From positions 45,606 to 109,605 of the forward strand of contig NZ_BMPQ01000019.1 in the NCBI RefSeq assembly GCF_014647675.1: 64,000 nucleotides of DNA, given 5' to 3'. The notes under the pieces were generated by a model that saw only the letters and a list, made by a program, of their open reading frames with translations, was not told the DNA's origin and did not search any database. This stretch comes from Streptomyces flaveus. GTDB taxonomy: Bacteria; Actinomycetota; Actinomycetes; Streptomycetales; Streptomycetaceae. This document shows positions 44,551 to 53,434 of this stretch, piece by piece (within the stretch, counting starts at the first letter, position 1; every line of letters begins with the position of its first letter). The translations under genes were made by a program, and so were the position numbers.

Positions 44551-44574
44551 GTTTCGGTCGGTCGCGCCGGGTAC
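44551..44574 (+). promoter_or_regulatory. SigB-type promoter of the DUF6479 gene
   Basis: GTTT (44551-44554), 14 nt, then GGGTAC (44569-44574) is a close match to the SigB consensus. GTG 44581 begins 6 nt after the -10, so the transcript would be leaderless or nearly so. The rest of 44250-44550 shows no gene. Confidence 0.65.
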
Positions 44575-44580
44575 TCGCGG

Positions 44581-44952
44581 GTGATGGACATCGTGACGAC
44601 ACGACTGGCCGTCTCCTCCGCGGTGACGGGCGGAGTGGTGCCGTTCCTGGTGGGGCTCGTCATCGTCGGCGCCCTGATCTGGGCCGTGTGGCGTGGCCGC
44701 CGGATCCGCGCCCGCGAACCCGCACCGCCGCGCCCCGATGAGCAGCCCAGGATGCCCGACTCCGGCCCCGTGCACGAGGTCCGCGAGCGGCGTGAGCCCG
44801 CCGAGGTGCCACGCGACCGCCACCGGATCACTCCGCACCGGCTACGGGGGCACGGCAACCTCCGTACCCGCCGCGCGGCGGACCAGAAGGCGCCGAAGTG
44901 GGACGAGAACTCCAGCGGAGGTTTCGGCAGCGGTGGCCCCGGGCGGACCTGA
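44581..44952 (+). CDS. DUF6479 family membrane protein
   Basis: A 122-123-residue protein starting at GTG 44581 or ATG 44584. One membrane segment (about 17-38, VVPFLVGLVIVGALIWAVW) is followed by an Arg/Pro/Glu-rich tail and the terminal signature PKWDENSSGGFGSGGPG typical of the family. No ribosome site; the SigB-type promoter abuts the start. Function unknown, likely stress-related. Confidence 0.75.
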   Translation: MMDIVTTRLAVSSAVTGGVVPFLVGLVIVGALIWAVWRGRRIRAREPAPPRPDEQPRMPDSGPVHEVRERREPAEVPRDRHRITPHRLRGHGNLRTRRAADQKAPKWDENSSGGFGSGGPGRT

Positions 44953-45024
44953 TCCTTCGACGCACGGGATCCCTCGACGCCCGGGTGCGCCGCCGCTCAG
45001 GAAGGAACGGGAAGGAACACGCAC

Positions 45025-45375
45025 ATGAGTCACACCGACCGCGACACCCTGCCCCTGCCCGACTTCGACCATCTGCCACTGGGCGGCCTGCGGGCCCGTA
45101 TCCGGTCGCTGTCCACAGACGAGGTCGAGCAGATACTCGCCTACGAGCGCGCGCACGCCGACCGTACGCCGGTGGTGGAGGTGATCAAGGCCCGGCTGGC
45201 CGAACTCGCCTCCGGGGCCGAACCCACGGGCGGCGACCCCACGGCCGTACGCCCCGAGCAGTCCCCGCACCGCGCGGGCCGGTCGGTGTCGCCCGCCACC
45301 GCCGCGGAGGCGACCCACCCGCCGCCCCACGGAACTCCGGACCAGCGCGGCAGGCCGAAGGGCAACCAGACCTGA
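45025..45375 (+). CDS. Small conserved actinobacterial protein
   Basis: A 116-residue protein. The conserved part is at the N-terminus: LPLPDFDHLPLGGLRARIRS, then LSTDEVEQILAYERAHADR and a helix VVEVIKARLAEL. The C-terminal half is disordered Pro/Thr-rich. I associate the first 60 residues with a recently defined actinobacterial domain of unknown function. GGAACGGGAAGGAAC precedes ATG 45025. It is in line with the DUF6479 gene. Confidence 0.7.
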   Translation: MSHTDRDTLPLPDFDHLPLGGLRARIRSLSTDEVEQILAYERAHADRTPVVEVIKARLAELASGAEPTGGDPTAVRPEQSPHRAGRSVSPATAAEATHPPPHGTPDQRGRPKGNQT

Positions 45376-45447
45376 GGATCAGACCTGAGGCCGGGACTTG
45401 AGGCCGACTCCGTATGGGCCGGACTCCGCTGGATACCCGTCGTCCCC

Positions 45448-46053
45448 ATGAAGGCACTGATCATCAACTGCACCCTCAAGGCCTCCCCCGAACCGTCCAA
45501 CACGGAAGCCCTCGCCACCGTCGTCGCCGAGCAGCTCGCGAAGGACGGCGTGGACGTCGATTTCGTACGGGCCGTCGACCTGGACATCAAGCCCGGCGTC
45601 ACCAGTGACGCCGGGGCCGGTGACGAGTGGCCGCCCGTACACGAGAAGCTCCTCGACTCGGAGATCCTGGTCATCGCTTCTCCCACCTGGCTCGGCAGGC
45701 TCTCGTCGGTCGCGCAGCGGGTGCTGGAGCGGATGGACGCCATGATGACCGAGACGGACGAGGAGGGACGTCCCGTAGCCTACAACCGGGTCGCCGGAGT
45801 GGTGGTGACCGGCAACGAGGACGGTGCCCACCATGTGATCAGCGAGATCTCGGGCGCGCTGGGCGACATCGGCTACACCGTCCCGGGCCAGGCGTGGACC
45901 TACTGGCACCTCGGTCCCGGCCCGGGCCCCGACTACGTCGACGACGAGCGCGGCCACGACTGGTCGCACAAGACGGGCCGCGCCATGGCCGCCAACCTGC
46001 ACAGTGTCGCCCGGGCTCTGGCCGACCGGCCTCTCGGATCGCCTCCGGGCTGA
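45448..46053 (+). CDS. Flavodoxin-fold NAD(P)H-dependent reductase
   Basis: A 201-residue FMN-binding protein. It begins KALIINCTLKASPEPSNTEA (phosphate loop SxxxSNT), then EILVIASPTWLGRLSSVAQR and VVVTGNEDGAHHV around the isoalloxazine, and AWTYWHLGPGPGPDYVDD. Typical for the flavodoxin/FMN-reductase superfamily. The next gene starts 11 bp later, suggesting co-transcription. Partner and substrate unknown. Confidence 0.88.
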   Translation: MKALIINCTLKASPEPSNTEALATVVAEQLAKDGVDVDFVRAVDLDIKPGVTSDAGAGDEWPPVHEKLLDSEILVIASPTWLGRLSSVAQRVLERMDAMMTETDEEGRPVAYNRVAGVVVTGNEDGAHHVISEISGALGDIGYTVPGQAWTYWHLGPGPGPDYVDDERGHDWSHKTGRAMAANLHSVARALADRPLGSPPG

Positions 46054-46064
46054 GGCCGGACCGC

Positions 46065-46901
46065 GTGGGTGCTCTTCTCGCGCTGGCTTCGGCGGCCCTC
46101 TACGGCGTCGTCGACTACGCCGGCGGGCTGCTGTCACGCCGGATGCACTTCGCCGTGGTCACCTTTCTCGGGCAGATCGGCGGGCTGCTGCTGGCGCTGG
46201 CGGTGGCTCTGGCGATGCCCGCGGAGGTGGTGCGGTCCGCGGATGTGGTGTGGGGAGCGCTGTCCGGGGTCGGCAGCGGCTCAGCCATGCATTTCCTCAA
46301 CCGGGGGCTGAGCCGCGGGGCGATGAGCATCGTGGTGCCGGTGAGCGCCGTCACCGGGGTGGCCCTGTCCGTGCTGTGCGGCGTCTGCTTCCTGGGCGAC
46401 CGGCCCACGCTCCTGGCCTGGCTCGGCATCTGCGTCACGATGCCCGCGCTGTGGCTCGTGTCCGGTGGAGAGGCCCACCACGGCGCGGGTACGACCCCGG
46501 CGACCATGGACGGTCTGCTCGCCAGTCTGGGCGTGGCCGTGCAGTACATCGGGCTGGCACAGGCGGGCGCCGAAAGCGGAGTGTGGCCGGTGGTCGCGGG
46601 ACGTGTAGCGGCGGTCGTTGTGGTGCTGCCCGGCGTCCTGCGGAATGTCCCGCAGTTCCGGCAGTCCCCGAAGCCGCTGGTTCAGGCGGTCGTGATCGGA
46701 GCGGGCGCCGCTCTCGGCCTGATCCTCTACCTCTGGGCCACCCGGTTGCAGATGCTGGCCCTCGCCGTCGTACTGGCCTCGCTGTATCCGGCCATTCCGA
46801 CGGTCCTCGGGCTCTCGATGCTGCACGAGAAGGTCAGCCGCAGGCAGCTGGTCGGCCTGGTGAGCGCGGGCACCGCGATCGTCCTGCTGACACTGGGCTG
46901 A
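46065..46901 (+). CDS. EamA/DMT-superfamily transporter
   Basis: A 278-residue membrane protein with about ten hydrophobic helices in two EamA repeats, beginning GALLALASAALYGVVDYAGG and ending LASLYPAIPTVLGLSMLHEK, VSRRQLVGLVSAGTAIVLL. The last pair of motifs is the classic EamA C-terminus. GTG 46065 follows the reductase stop by 11 bp. Exports or imports a metabolite; substrate unknown. The convergent 170-bp gap after it is empty. Confidence 0.88.
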   Translation: MGALLALASAALYGVVDYAGGLLSRRMHFAVVTFLGQIGGLLLALAVALAMPAEVVRSADVVWGALSGVGSGSAMHFLNRGLSRGAMSIVVPVSAVTGVALSVLCGVCFLGDRPTLLAWLGICVTMPALWLVSGGEAHHGAGTTPATMDGLLASLGVAVQYIGLAQAGAESGVWPVVAGRVAAVVVVLPGVLRNVPQFRQSPKPLVQAVVIGAGAALGLILYLWATRLQMLALAVVLASLYPAIPTVLGLSMLHEKVSRRQLVGLVSAGTAIVLLTLG

Positions 46902-47071
46902 CAGGGCCCAGCCCCAGCACCGCTCGGCCACAGGGACCTGATCGTGATGGGCGACTCCTGCCGGCATGCCTGGAAACACGCGATCCCCAAAACCACGCGG
47001 GCGACCGGGCCCGGATCAGCGTCCAGTCCCGGCCGCACGGCGTGCACTGACCGAACCCGAGGCCCGGCGCT

Positions 47072-48163
47072 TCAGCGAAGGTCGCTCGCCTTGAGGTAGT
47101 CCGAGTCGATGAGCACCTTCTTGTAGTTGCCCTTGTCGACGCTCACCGGTTCCAGAAGATACGCGGGCACGACCTTCTCCCCGTTGTCGTACGTACTGGT
47201 GTCGTTGATCGCCGGACGCTTGCCGTGGACCACCGCGTTGACCATGTACGAGGTGATGAGCGCGAGTTCGCGGGTGTCCTTGTAGACGGTCTGCGTCTGC
47301 TCACCGGCCATGATCGACTTCACCGAGGGCACCTCGGCGTCCTGCCCCGTGACGATGGGCAGGTCCCTGCCTCCATCGCCGCCGTAGCCGTGCGACTTCA
47401 GCGCTTTGATGATCCCGAGGGACATGCCGTCGTACGGAGAGAGGACCGCGTCGACGCGCTCGTTCGTGTAGTGGGAGTCGAGCAGTTTGTTCATGCGCTT
47501 CTCGGCTCTGACGCCGTCCCAGCGCAGGGTCGTGACCTGGTCCATCTTGGTCTGCCCGGATTTCACGACGAGCTCGCCGCTGTCGATGTAGGGCTGCAGA
47601 ATCTTCATCGCGCCGTCGAAGAAGAAGCCGGTGTTGTTGTCGTCGGCCGAGCCGGCGAACACCTCGAGGTTGAACGGGCCCTTGGCGCTGCCGTTGGCCA
47701 GCCCCAGCTGCTCGATGAGAAAGTCGGCCTGGAGCTCGCCGACCTGCTCGTTGTCGAAGGTGGCGTAGTAGTCGACGTCGTCGCTGCCCAGGAGCAGGCG
47801 GTCGTACGAGATCACGGGAATCTTCGCGGACTCCGCCTTGCGCAGCACATCGGTGAACGCGCGTCCGTCGACCGCCGCGATGACCAGGGCGTCCACACCG
47901 TCGTCGATCATCGCCTCCACCTGCTCGACCTGGGTCTTCGGGTCGTTCTCGGCGTACTTCAGTGTGGCGCCGTAGCCGAAGCCCTTGACCTGGTCGACCA
48001 TGCTGCGGCCGTCGCTGATCCACCGCGGGGAGTCCGTGGTGGGCATCGCTATGCCGACGGTTTCGTCTCCTGAACTGCCCACGTCGCCGCTCTCACCGCA
48101 GGCGGTAAGGGACAGGGACAGGGCTGCGGACAGGGCCGCGGCTACGGTGATGCGGACGCGCAT
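47072..48163 (-). CDS. Sugar-binding ABC lipoprotein (ChvE/XylF type)
   Basis: A periplasmic-binding-like protein of 363 residues, family 2. The signal peptide ends in the lipobox LTAC. The mature domain has TVGIAMPTTDSPRWISDGRS, DDGVDALVIAAVDGRAF, VISYDRLLLGSDDVDYYATF and the C-terminal SIMAGEQTQTVYKDTRELA, matching multiple-sugar/xylose binders such as ChvE. ATG 48163 has AGGAAG at good spacing; ATG 48169 is in frame. No permease or ATPase gene adjoins it. Confidence 0.88.
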   Translation of the reverse strand: MRVRITVAAALSAALSLSLTACGESGDVGSSGDETVGIAMPTTDSPRWISDGRSMVDQVKGFGYGATLKYAENDPKTQVEQVEAMIDDGVDALVIAAVDGRAFTDVLRKAESAKIPVISYDRLLLGSDDVDYYATFDNEQVGELQADFLIEQLGLANGSAKGPFNLEVFAGSADDNNTGFFFDGAMKILQPYIDSGELVVKSGQTKMDQVTTLRWDGVRAEKRMNKLLDSHYTNERVDAVLSPYDGMSLGIIKALKSHGYGGDGGRDLPIVTGQDAEVPSVKSIMAGEQTQTVYKDTRELALITSYMVNAVVHGKRPAINDTSTYDNGEKVVPAYLLEPVSVDKGNYKKVLIDSDYLKASDLR

Positions 48164-48555
48164 GGTCATCTTCCTCGTAAGTGACAAGTCACCGCACCGG
48201 ACTGGTTCGTACGTCTCGTACGTCCGGTGAGGTGCATCAGGTGAACCGGCACCCGGGTGCGGGAGCTTTCCGGGGCCGACTGGCCCCACCGGGTTCCGGT
48301 GAGGCGGCACTGCGACAGACCGTTCGGTATGTTTCTAGGGGCGGTTTTCCGTTGAACCCGCACGCGAGCAGGCCGGGTGACCGGCCCCCAGGCGGGCGAC
48401 CTCGAACGCGGGGTGCCGGGAGCGTATACCGATGCGGACGCTCTGTGGTCGTCTTTCGTCACATTCGTTGCGGCAGCGCACGACCATCGATCAAGCATGC
48501 AACAGAATACGTCGCACTCCGAACGCGGACCTGCCTACAACCGACACCGGCGTTC
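48164..48555. other. Gene-free region upstream of the sugar-binding gene
   Basis: About 390 bp with no supported gene. The sequence around 48180-48235 includes repeated ACGT/CGTACG steps (CGTACGTCTCGTACG) that may be an operator, and TTCGGTATGTTTC near 48319 is AT-rich; neither is firm. Confidence 0.3.
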
Positions 48556-49335
48556 CTACGCGTTCAGTCGGGCAACCAAGTGATCGGCCAGCGCGCTGAC
48601 CTGCGGCATCAGGCCGTCCCAGGACTCCTTCTCGTGCCCGAGATAGCCGGACCGCGCGCGGGCCAGTACGGGCCGGTGCCTCGCCGGCAGGCGCTCGAGC
48701 GCCCAGGCGGCCGCCGCGTCCTTGGATGTGATCGTTCCGGTCTCCAGGGTCGTCCAGACACGGGCGAGCGTCAGCAGGACGTTGCGGGTGTCCGACTCCA
48801 GCTCGGCGAGCAGCTCCGGCACACCGGCGACGATCGCCCGTCGCAGGTCCTCGTGCGGGACGGGATCGAGAACGTCCGCAGGCGGCGGGCCGGACAGCGG
48901 GGCGTTCCCGAGCAGCACCATCGTGATCAGCGGCGCGAGATCGGGCGTGGGCGCCGGAGCGGGCACCACCCCGCGATCGAACTCGTCGCGCAGCCACTCG
49001 CCGTAGAGGAACTCGCAGCGGGGCGGATAACGCCAGGGACGGACGTCGTCCCTGGCGACGACGGTGAGCTCGACGGGGCGGCGGCCGGGTCCGCTCCGGG
49101 CTTGGCCCTCGGAGACCTCGAGCAGGCCCTGGACCAGGGCCCGCCGCTCCTGCTCCGTGGTTCGTCGTCGCGCGACGACGAACACGTCGAGATCGCTGCC
49201 CGGTCGCAGGCCGCCGAGGACGGCGGAACCGTGCTGGTAGACGCCGAGGACGTCCGTGCCGAGTACGCGATGCACCAGGCGCAGGACGTCATGGGTCTGG
49301 GAGACGGACCGGGGTGGCGGCGTGCGGTCGTTCAC
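48556..49335 (-). CDS. AadA-like aminoglycoside nucleotidyltransferase
   Basis: A 259-residue ANT(3'')/(9)-type protein. The nucleotidyltransferase motif is GSAVLGGLRPGSDLDVFVVA. The C-terminal helical domain reads NVLLTLARVWTTLETGTITS and KDAAAAWALERLPARHRPVL, close to streptomycin/spectinomycin adenylyltransferases. GTG 49335 is the start. It may confer streptomycin or spectinomycin resistance or act on another amino-cyclitol; chromosomal and not linked to mobile DNA here. Confidence 0.88.
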   Translation of the reverse strand: MNDRTPPPRSVSQTHDVLRLVHRVLGTDVLGVYQHGSAVLGGLRPGSDLDVFVVARRRTTEQERRALVQGLLEVSEGQARSGPGRRPVELTVVARDDVRPWRYPPRCEFLYGEWLRDEFDRGVVPAPAPTPDLAPLITMVLLGNAPLSGPPPADVLDPVPHEDLRRAIVAGVPELLAELESDTRNVLLTLARVWTTLETGTITSKDAAAAWALERLPARHRPVLARARSGYLGHEKESWDGLMPQVSALADHLVARLNA

Positions 49336-49396
49336 GGTGGGGATCGTAGGGTCTCGGCCCAGGGTCGCAGCACCCTTTCCACCGGTCCTTTGCCGG

Positions 49397-50617
49397 TCAG
49401 CCGCGCCTCGCGTGCAGGGCCCGCGCGAGCCTGGGACCGAGCCAGCGCTTCAGTCTGCGCAGCGCCTGGAGTTGTTCCGCTGCCCGGTCGATCCGGTAGT
49501 AGAGCTGCGGCGGGACATGCGGCAGCAGCGGGGAGTGCCGCTGGCCGAGGAGCGCGAACATCCGGTGCGGCGGGAGGTGGATGTAGCGCGGCAGGTTCTC
49601 GTACCACTGCGCGCTGAGGCGTGCCGCGCTCTGCACGGAGAGCAGGGCCGACTTGCGTTCCTTCTCGTACGCGGCGAGGGCGGGGGCGAGCCGGTACTGG
49701 CCCGGCTCGGCCCCGCGCAGGGCGTCGGCCAGGGCGATGGCGTCCTGGAGGGCGAGCGTGGTGCCCGCGCCGATGGAGTAGTGCGTGGTGTGGGCGGCGT
49801 CGCCGAGCAGGACGAGGTTGCCCCGGGACCAGGTGCGGTTGGTGAGGGTGGGGAAGTTGCTCCACCGGGCGCTGGTGCCGCCGCCGGGGTGTGCGCGGCC
49901 GATCAGCCGGTGCCCGTCGAGCAGCCTGGCGAAGAGTCCTTCGAGGAGCGCCAGCCCTTCGGCCTCCCCCGCCCGGTCGAGGCCGAGCCCGGTCCAGGTC
50001 TGCGGCGAGCACTCGACGACACAGGTGCTCGCGTCCTGGCTGAAGCCGTACGCGTAGCACCAGATCCAGCCGTACGGCGTCTCGACGAAGGCGAACGTGA
50101 ACGAGTCGAAGACCTTGGTGGTGCCGAGCCACAGGTACTTGTTCCGACCGTGGGCGACCTCGGTGCCGAAGTGGCCGGCGTGCCGCTCGCGCACCGCGCT
50201 GCGGACGCCGTCGGCGGCGACCACCAGGTCGGCTTCCGGCAGTTCCGCCTCGCCTGCGATCTCGTGACCGAACTCGAGGCGTACGCCGAGGGATTCGGCC
50301 CGCTCGGTGAGGAGTTCCAGCAGTCGGCGGCGGCCGATGCCGTAGCCCTCGTCGCCGTGGTGCGTGGTCGTACGGTCGCCGATGTGGGCGGTCCCGTCGC
50401 TCCAGCGGACCGAGCTGTCGCGGATGGCACGTGTCGACTCCGGGTCGCCGGCGTGCAGTTCGTGGAGCAGATCTCCCCAGTACGTCACACCCCAGCCGTA
50501 CGTGGCGCCGGCCGGGTTCCGTTCGTAGACGGTGACGTCGTGCGACGGGTCCTGCCGCCGCATGAGGATCGAGAAGTACAGGCCGGCCGGGCCACCGCCG
50601 ACGCAGGCGATCTTCAT
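49397..50617 (-). CDS. FAD-dependent monooxygenase
   Basis: Flavoprotein hydroxylase of 406 residues. The dinucleotide motif is KIACVGGGPAGLYFSILMRR, the DG motif DLVVAADGVRSAVRERH, and the second FAD motif GNLVLLGDAAHTTHYSIGAG. It resembles the monooxygenase part of 2-aminobenzoyl-CoA/salicylyl-CoA-type enzymes. ATG 50617 matches the FAD motif start. Aromatic or acyl-CoA substrate inferred only from class. It lies 61 bp downstream of the nucleotidyltransferase start on the same strand. Confidence 0.88.
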   Translation of the reverse strand: MKIACVGGGPAGLYFSILMRRQDPSHDVTVYERNPAGATYGWGVTYWGDLLHELHAGDPESTRAIRDSSVRWSDGTAHIGDRTTTHHGDEGYGIGRRRLLELLTERAESLGVRLEFGHEIAGEAELPEADLVVAADGVRSAVRERHAGHFGTEVAHGRNKYLWLGTTKVFDSFTFAFVETPYGWIWCYAYGFSQDASTCVVECSPQTWTGLGLDRAGEAEGLALLEGLFARLLDGHRLIGRAHPGGGTSARWSNFPTLTNRTWSRGNLVLLGDAAHTTHYSIGAGTTLALQDAIALADALRGAEPGQYRLAPALAAYEKERKSALLSVQSAARLSAQWYENLPRYIHLPPHRMFALLGQRHSPLLPHVPPQLYYRIDRAAEQLQALRRLKRWLGPRLARALHARRG

Positions 50618-50783
50618 GGGCGCACCCCAACTGTTCGCTGGTTCTCTCCAGGTGATCAATCGACAGCACAGGGTAGGAGCGAGGCGGGCGGCGTTCCGGA
50701 CTCACCACGCCGCGTGGCGGGCCGGTGAACCGGGAAAGGTGAACGGGAAGAAGCGCACTCGCGGACGAACCGAGGCAGGACGC

Positions 50784-51059
50784 ATGGACAGCAGTACGTG
50801 GATTGTGGTCCTCCTGGTCGCCGTCCTGCTGGCCGCGGTCCTCGCGGTGGCGGTCACGTTCCTCGTACGGCTGATCCGGACCCGGCGCGCGCTCCGTCGC
50901 GCGGGGCTCCCGACGGGCTCGCCCTGGGTCTTCTGGGGAGCCGTCGCCTACGTCGTGCTGCCCACCGACCTCCTGCCCGATCCGGTCTACCTCGACGACA
51001 TCGGCGTCCTGCTCCTGGCCCTGAGGTCACTGCGCGCTTCCGCGGACCCGCAGCGCTGA
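50784..51059 (+). CDS. DUF1232 (YkvA-like) membrane protein
   Basis: A 91-residue protein with an N-terminal membrane helix (about 6-30), a basic loop RLIRTRRALRRAG, then the DUF1232 signature WGAVAYVVLPTDLLPDPVYL and DDIGVLLLALRSL. ATG 50784 follows AGGCAGGA. Function unknown. Confidence 0.8.
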   Translation: MDSSTWIVVLLVAVLLAAVLAVAVTFLVRLIRTRRALRRAGLPTGSPWVFWGAVAYVVLPTDLLPDPVYLDDIGVLLLALRSLRASADPQR

Positions 51060-51112
51060 CCCGGCCGGGCTTCTGCTTGGCTTTGTCCGGCAGGCAGGGG
51101 CCCGAGGTCAGG

Positions 51113-51868
51113 ATGATGATGCAGGCATATATGCGCCAAGTCGCCGACAACGTCCATCTGGTGCACGGCAGCAACACCAACTGGGTGATCCTCACCGAAG
51201 GTGACGCCGTCACCCTGATCGACACCGGCTATCCCGGCGACCGCGCGAAGGTCCTCGAATCGCTGACGGCCGTGGGCAGTTCGCCCGAGGCGGTCGCGGC
51301 CGTGCTCATCACGCACGCGCACAACGACCATCTCGGCTCGGCCGAATACCTCAGCCGTACGTACGGCACGCCCGTCTACGCCCATGAGGCCGAAGTCCCG
51401 CACGCGCGCCGGGACTTCCTCCACCAGGTGACCATCGGCGAGATCCTCAAGAACGGCTGGCGCCCAGGCGTCCTGCCGTGGGCGGTGCACGCGCTGCGCT
51501 CCGGCGGCACGACGCCCGTACCGGTGACGAGCCCTCAGCCGTTTCCCCCCACCGTCGGTCCCCTGGACCTCCCCGGCCGCCCCGTCCCTGTCCACACCCC
51601 CGGCCACACCGAGGGCCACAGCGCCTTCCACCTCCCGGAGGCGGGCATCGTGATCTCCGGCGACGCCCTGGTCAGCGGCCATCCCACCTCCCGCGTGGAG
51701 GGCCCGCAGTTGCTGCCCGTCATGTTCGACCACGACCGGCGCGGGGCGCTCGCCGCGCTGGACACGTTCGAGGCGCTCTCCGGTGACGTACTGCTGCCCG
51801 GGCACGGGCCGGTTCACCGGGGTTCCGTACGCGAGGCGGCCCGGCGCGCCCGGGAGCCGGCCTCCTGA
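51113..51868 (+). CDS. Metallo-beta-lactamase-fold hydrolase
   Basis: A 251-residue MBL-fold enzyme. Metal ligands: HAHNDHLGSAEYL (HxHxDH), His in HTPGHTEGHSAFHL, Asp in VISGDALVSGHP, and a final His in LLPGHGPVH. The start is one of ATG 51113, 51116 or 51119; GAGG lies upstream. The family hydrolyses lactones, thioesters and phosphodiesters; the substrate here is unknown. Separated by 53 bp from the DUF1232 gene. Confidence 0.88.
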   Translation: MMMQAYMRQVADNVHLVHGSNTNWVILTEGDAVTLIDTGYPGDRAKVLESLTAVGSSPEAVAAVLITHAHNDHLGSAEYLSRTYGTPVYAHEAEVPHARRDFLHQVTIGEILKNGWRPGVLPWAVHALRSGGTTPVPVTSPQPFPPTVGPLDLPGRPVPVHTPGHTEGHSAFHLPEAGIVISGDALVSGHPTSRVEGPQLLPVMFDHDRRGALAALDTFEALSGDVLLPGHGPVHRGSVREAARRAREPAS

Positions 51869-51970
51869 CGTCACAGGCCCGGGAACCGCCGCTCACCGGT
51901 GAGACGTTGTCCGGGCAACGCCCCTCGGGGCGCGGACAGCGGATTCAGCATCCCGACAGGCGGCGGCACG

Positions 51971-53434
51971 ATGAGCGAGTTGGTTCCCGGAGGCAATCTG
52001 GCCCTGCCGGGTGGCACCCTGACGCTTCAGGTACCGGGGCCGTTCGACGTGTCCGCGCTGATCACCGATGACAGCGGCAAGGTGCGCTCGGACGGCGACT
52101 TCGTGTTCTACAACCAGCCGAGCGCGCCCGGTGCGCGCCTCACCGGCGAGACGATCAGCGTCGACCCGCCCGCGCTGCGGCCGGGGGCGAGCCGCGTCAC
52201 CGTGGTCGTCTCTCCCGCCGAGCCCGGCACCCCGCTGGGCCGGCTCCCCGCCCCGAGCCTGCGCGTGACCGGACCGGACGGCCGTGTCCTCGCCCGGTTC
52301 ACTCCGCCGCGGCCCCAGCAGGAGACCGTGCTGCTGCTCGCCGAGATCTACCGTCGCGGCACGACGTGGAAGATCCGCGCATTGGGGCAGGGGTACGCGG
52401 ACGGACTGGCGGGCATCGCACGGGACTTCGGCGTGGACGTCAGCGAGGACGCCGACGCGGGCGGGGGCGCGGTCCCAGGGGGCTCCCCCGCCTCGGGCTC
52501 CAGGGGCACCGGTGTCGCGACGGCTCTGAGCGTCGCACGTGCCGGGCTCGACCGGCTGCGCGGAACCGGGCGCACACCGGCTGCACGCCCGGGCACCGCT
52601 CCGGCTCCGAGTGCTCGTATCTCACCTGCCGCACCGGCCGGAGGCCCCCGTGCCGCAGCCCCCGACGGCTTTCTCGGCCTGGTCAACTCCGCGCGCGCCG
52701 CCGCCGGTTCACCGCCCGTCTCGCTCGACACCCGGCTCCAGGCCGCGGCCCGCGCCCACGCCGCCGGCATGGCCGCACAAGGGCGTCTGGGCTCCGAGGG
52801 TGCGGACGGGCTGTCCGTGTACCAGCGCGTCACCGCGGGCGGTTACGCGTATCTCACCGTCGGCGAACACCTGGTCTCCGGCCCGCGTACCCCGGCCGAG
52901 TTCGTGGAGTACTGCCTGTCGGGCGAGCAGTCCCGCGGCACGCTTCACGACCCGGCGTTCACCGAGACCGGCGTGGCGTACGTCCCCGAAAGCCGCTCCG
53001 GCACGCTCTACTGGACGGCGCTGTGGGCCCGGCCCCTCACCCCCGGCGGGCTCGCGCAGACGGCCGCCGCCGTCATCGCGCTCACCAACGCCGAGCGTGC
53101 CTCGGCCGGACTGCCGCCCCTCGCCCCCGACCCCCTGCTCACCACGGCGGCACAGGCGCACAGCGCGGACATGGTGGCCCGCGCCTTCTACTCCCACACC
53201 TCCCCCGACGGCAGCGAACCCTGGCACCGCGCCGCCGCCGCGGGCAGCACCCGCCGCACCATCGGCGAGAACATCGCCTGCGGCCAGCGCTCGGCCGCCG
53301 AGGTCGTACGAGGCTGGATGAACAGCCCCGGCCACCGCGCCAACATCCTGAAGCCGGCCTTCACCCACATAGGCATCGGCTTCGCGGGCGGCGGCGCGGC
53401 GGGCACGTACTGGACGCAGCTCTTCGGCGCCTGA
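51971..53434 (+). CDS. TerD domain fused to two CAP (SCP/PR1) domains
   Basis: A 487-residue fusion. Residues about 1-160 are a TerD-type stress domain: MSELVPGGNLALPGGTLTLQ, SALITDDSGKVRSDGDFVFY with the calcium-binding acidic loops, and FTPPRPQQETVLLLAEIYRR. A Gly/Ala/Pro-rich linker (about 165-240) follows. Then come two CAP domains: LGLVNSARAAAGSPPVSLDT..., with SVYQRV, and ALTNAERASAGLPPLAPDPL with ADMVARAFYSHTSPDG, IGENIACGQRSAAEVVRGWM, NSPGHRANILKPAFTHIGIG. No signal peptide is visible, although CAP proteins are normally exported. Confidence 0.9.
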   Translation: MSELVPGGNLALPGGTLTLQVPGPFDVSALITDDSGKVRSDGDFVFYNQPSAPGARLTGETISVDPPALRPGASRVTVVVSPAEPGTPLGRLPAPSLRVTGPDGRVLARFTPPRPQQETVLLLAEIYRRGTTWKIRALGQGYADGLAGIARDFGVDVSEDADAGGGAVPGGSPASGSRGTGVATALSVARAGLDRLRGTGRTPAARPGTAPAPSARISPAAPAGGPRAAAPDGFLGLVNSARAAAGSPPVSLDTRLQAAARAHAAGMAAQGRLGSEGADGLSVYQRVTAGGYAYLTVGEHLVSGPRTPAEFVEYCLSGEQSRGTLHDPAFTETGVAYVPESRSGTLYWTALWARPLTPGGLAQTAAAVIALTNAERASAGLPPLAPDPLLTTAAQAHSADMVARAFYSHTSPDGSEPWHRAAAAGSTRRTIGENIACGQRSAAEVVRGWMNSPGHRANILKPAFTHIGIGFAGGGAAGTYWTQLFGA

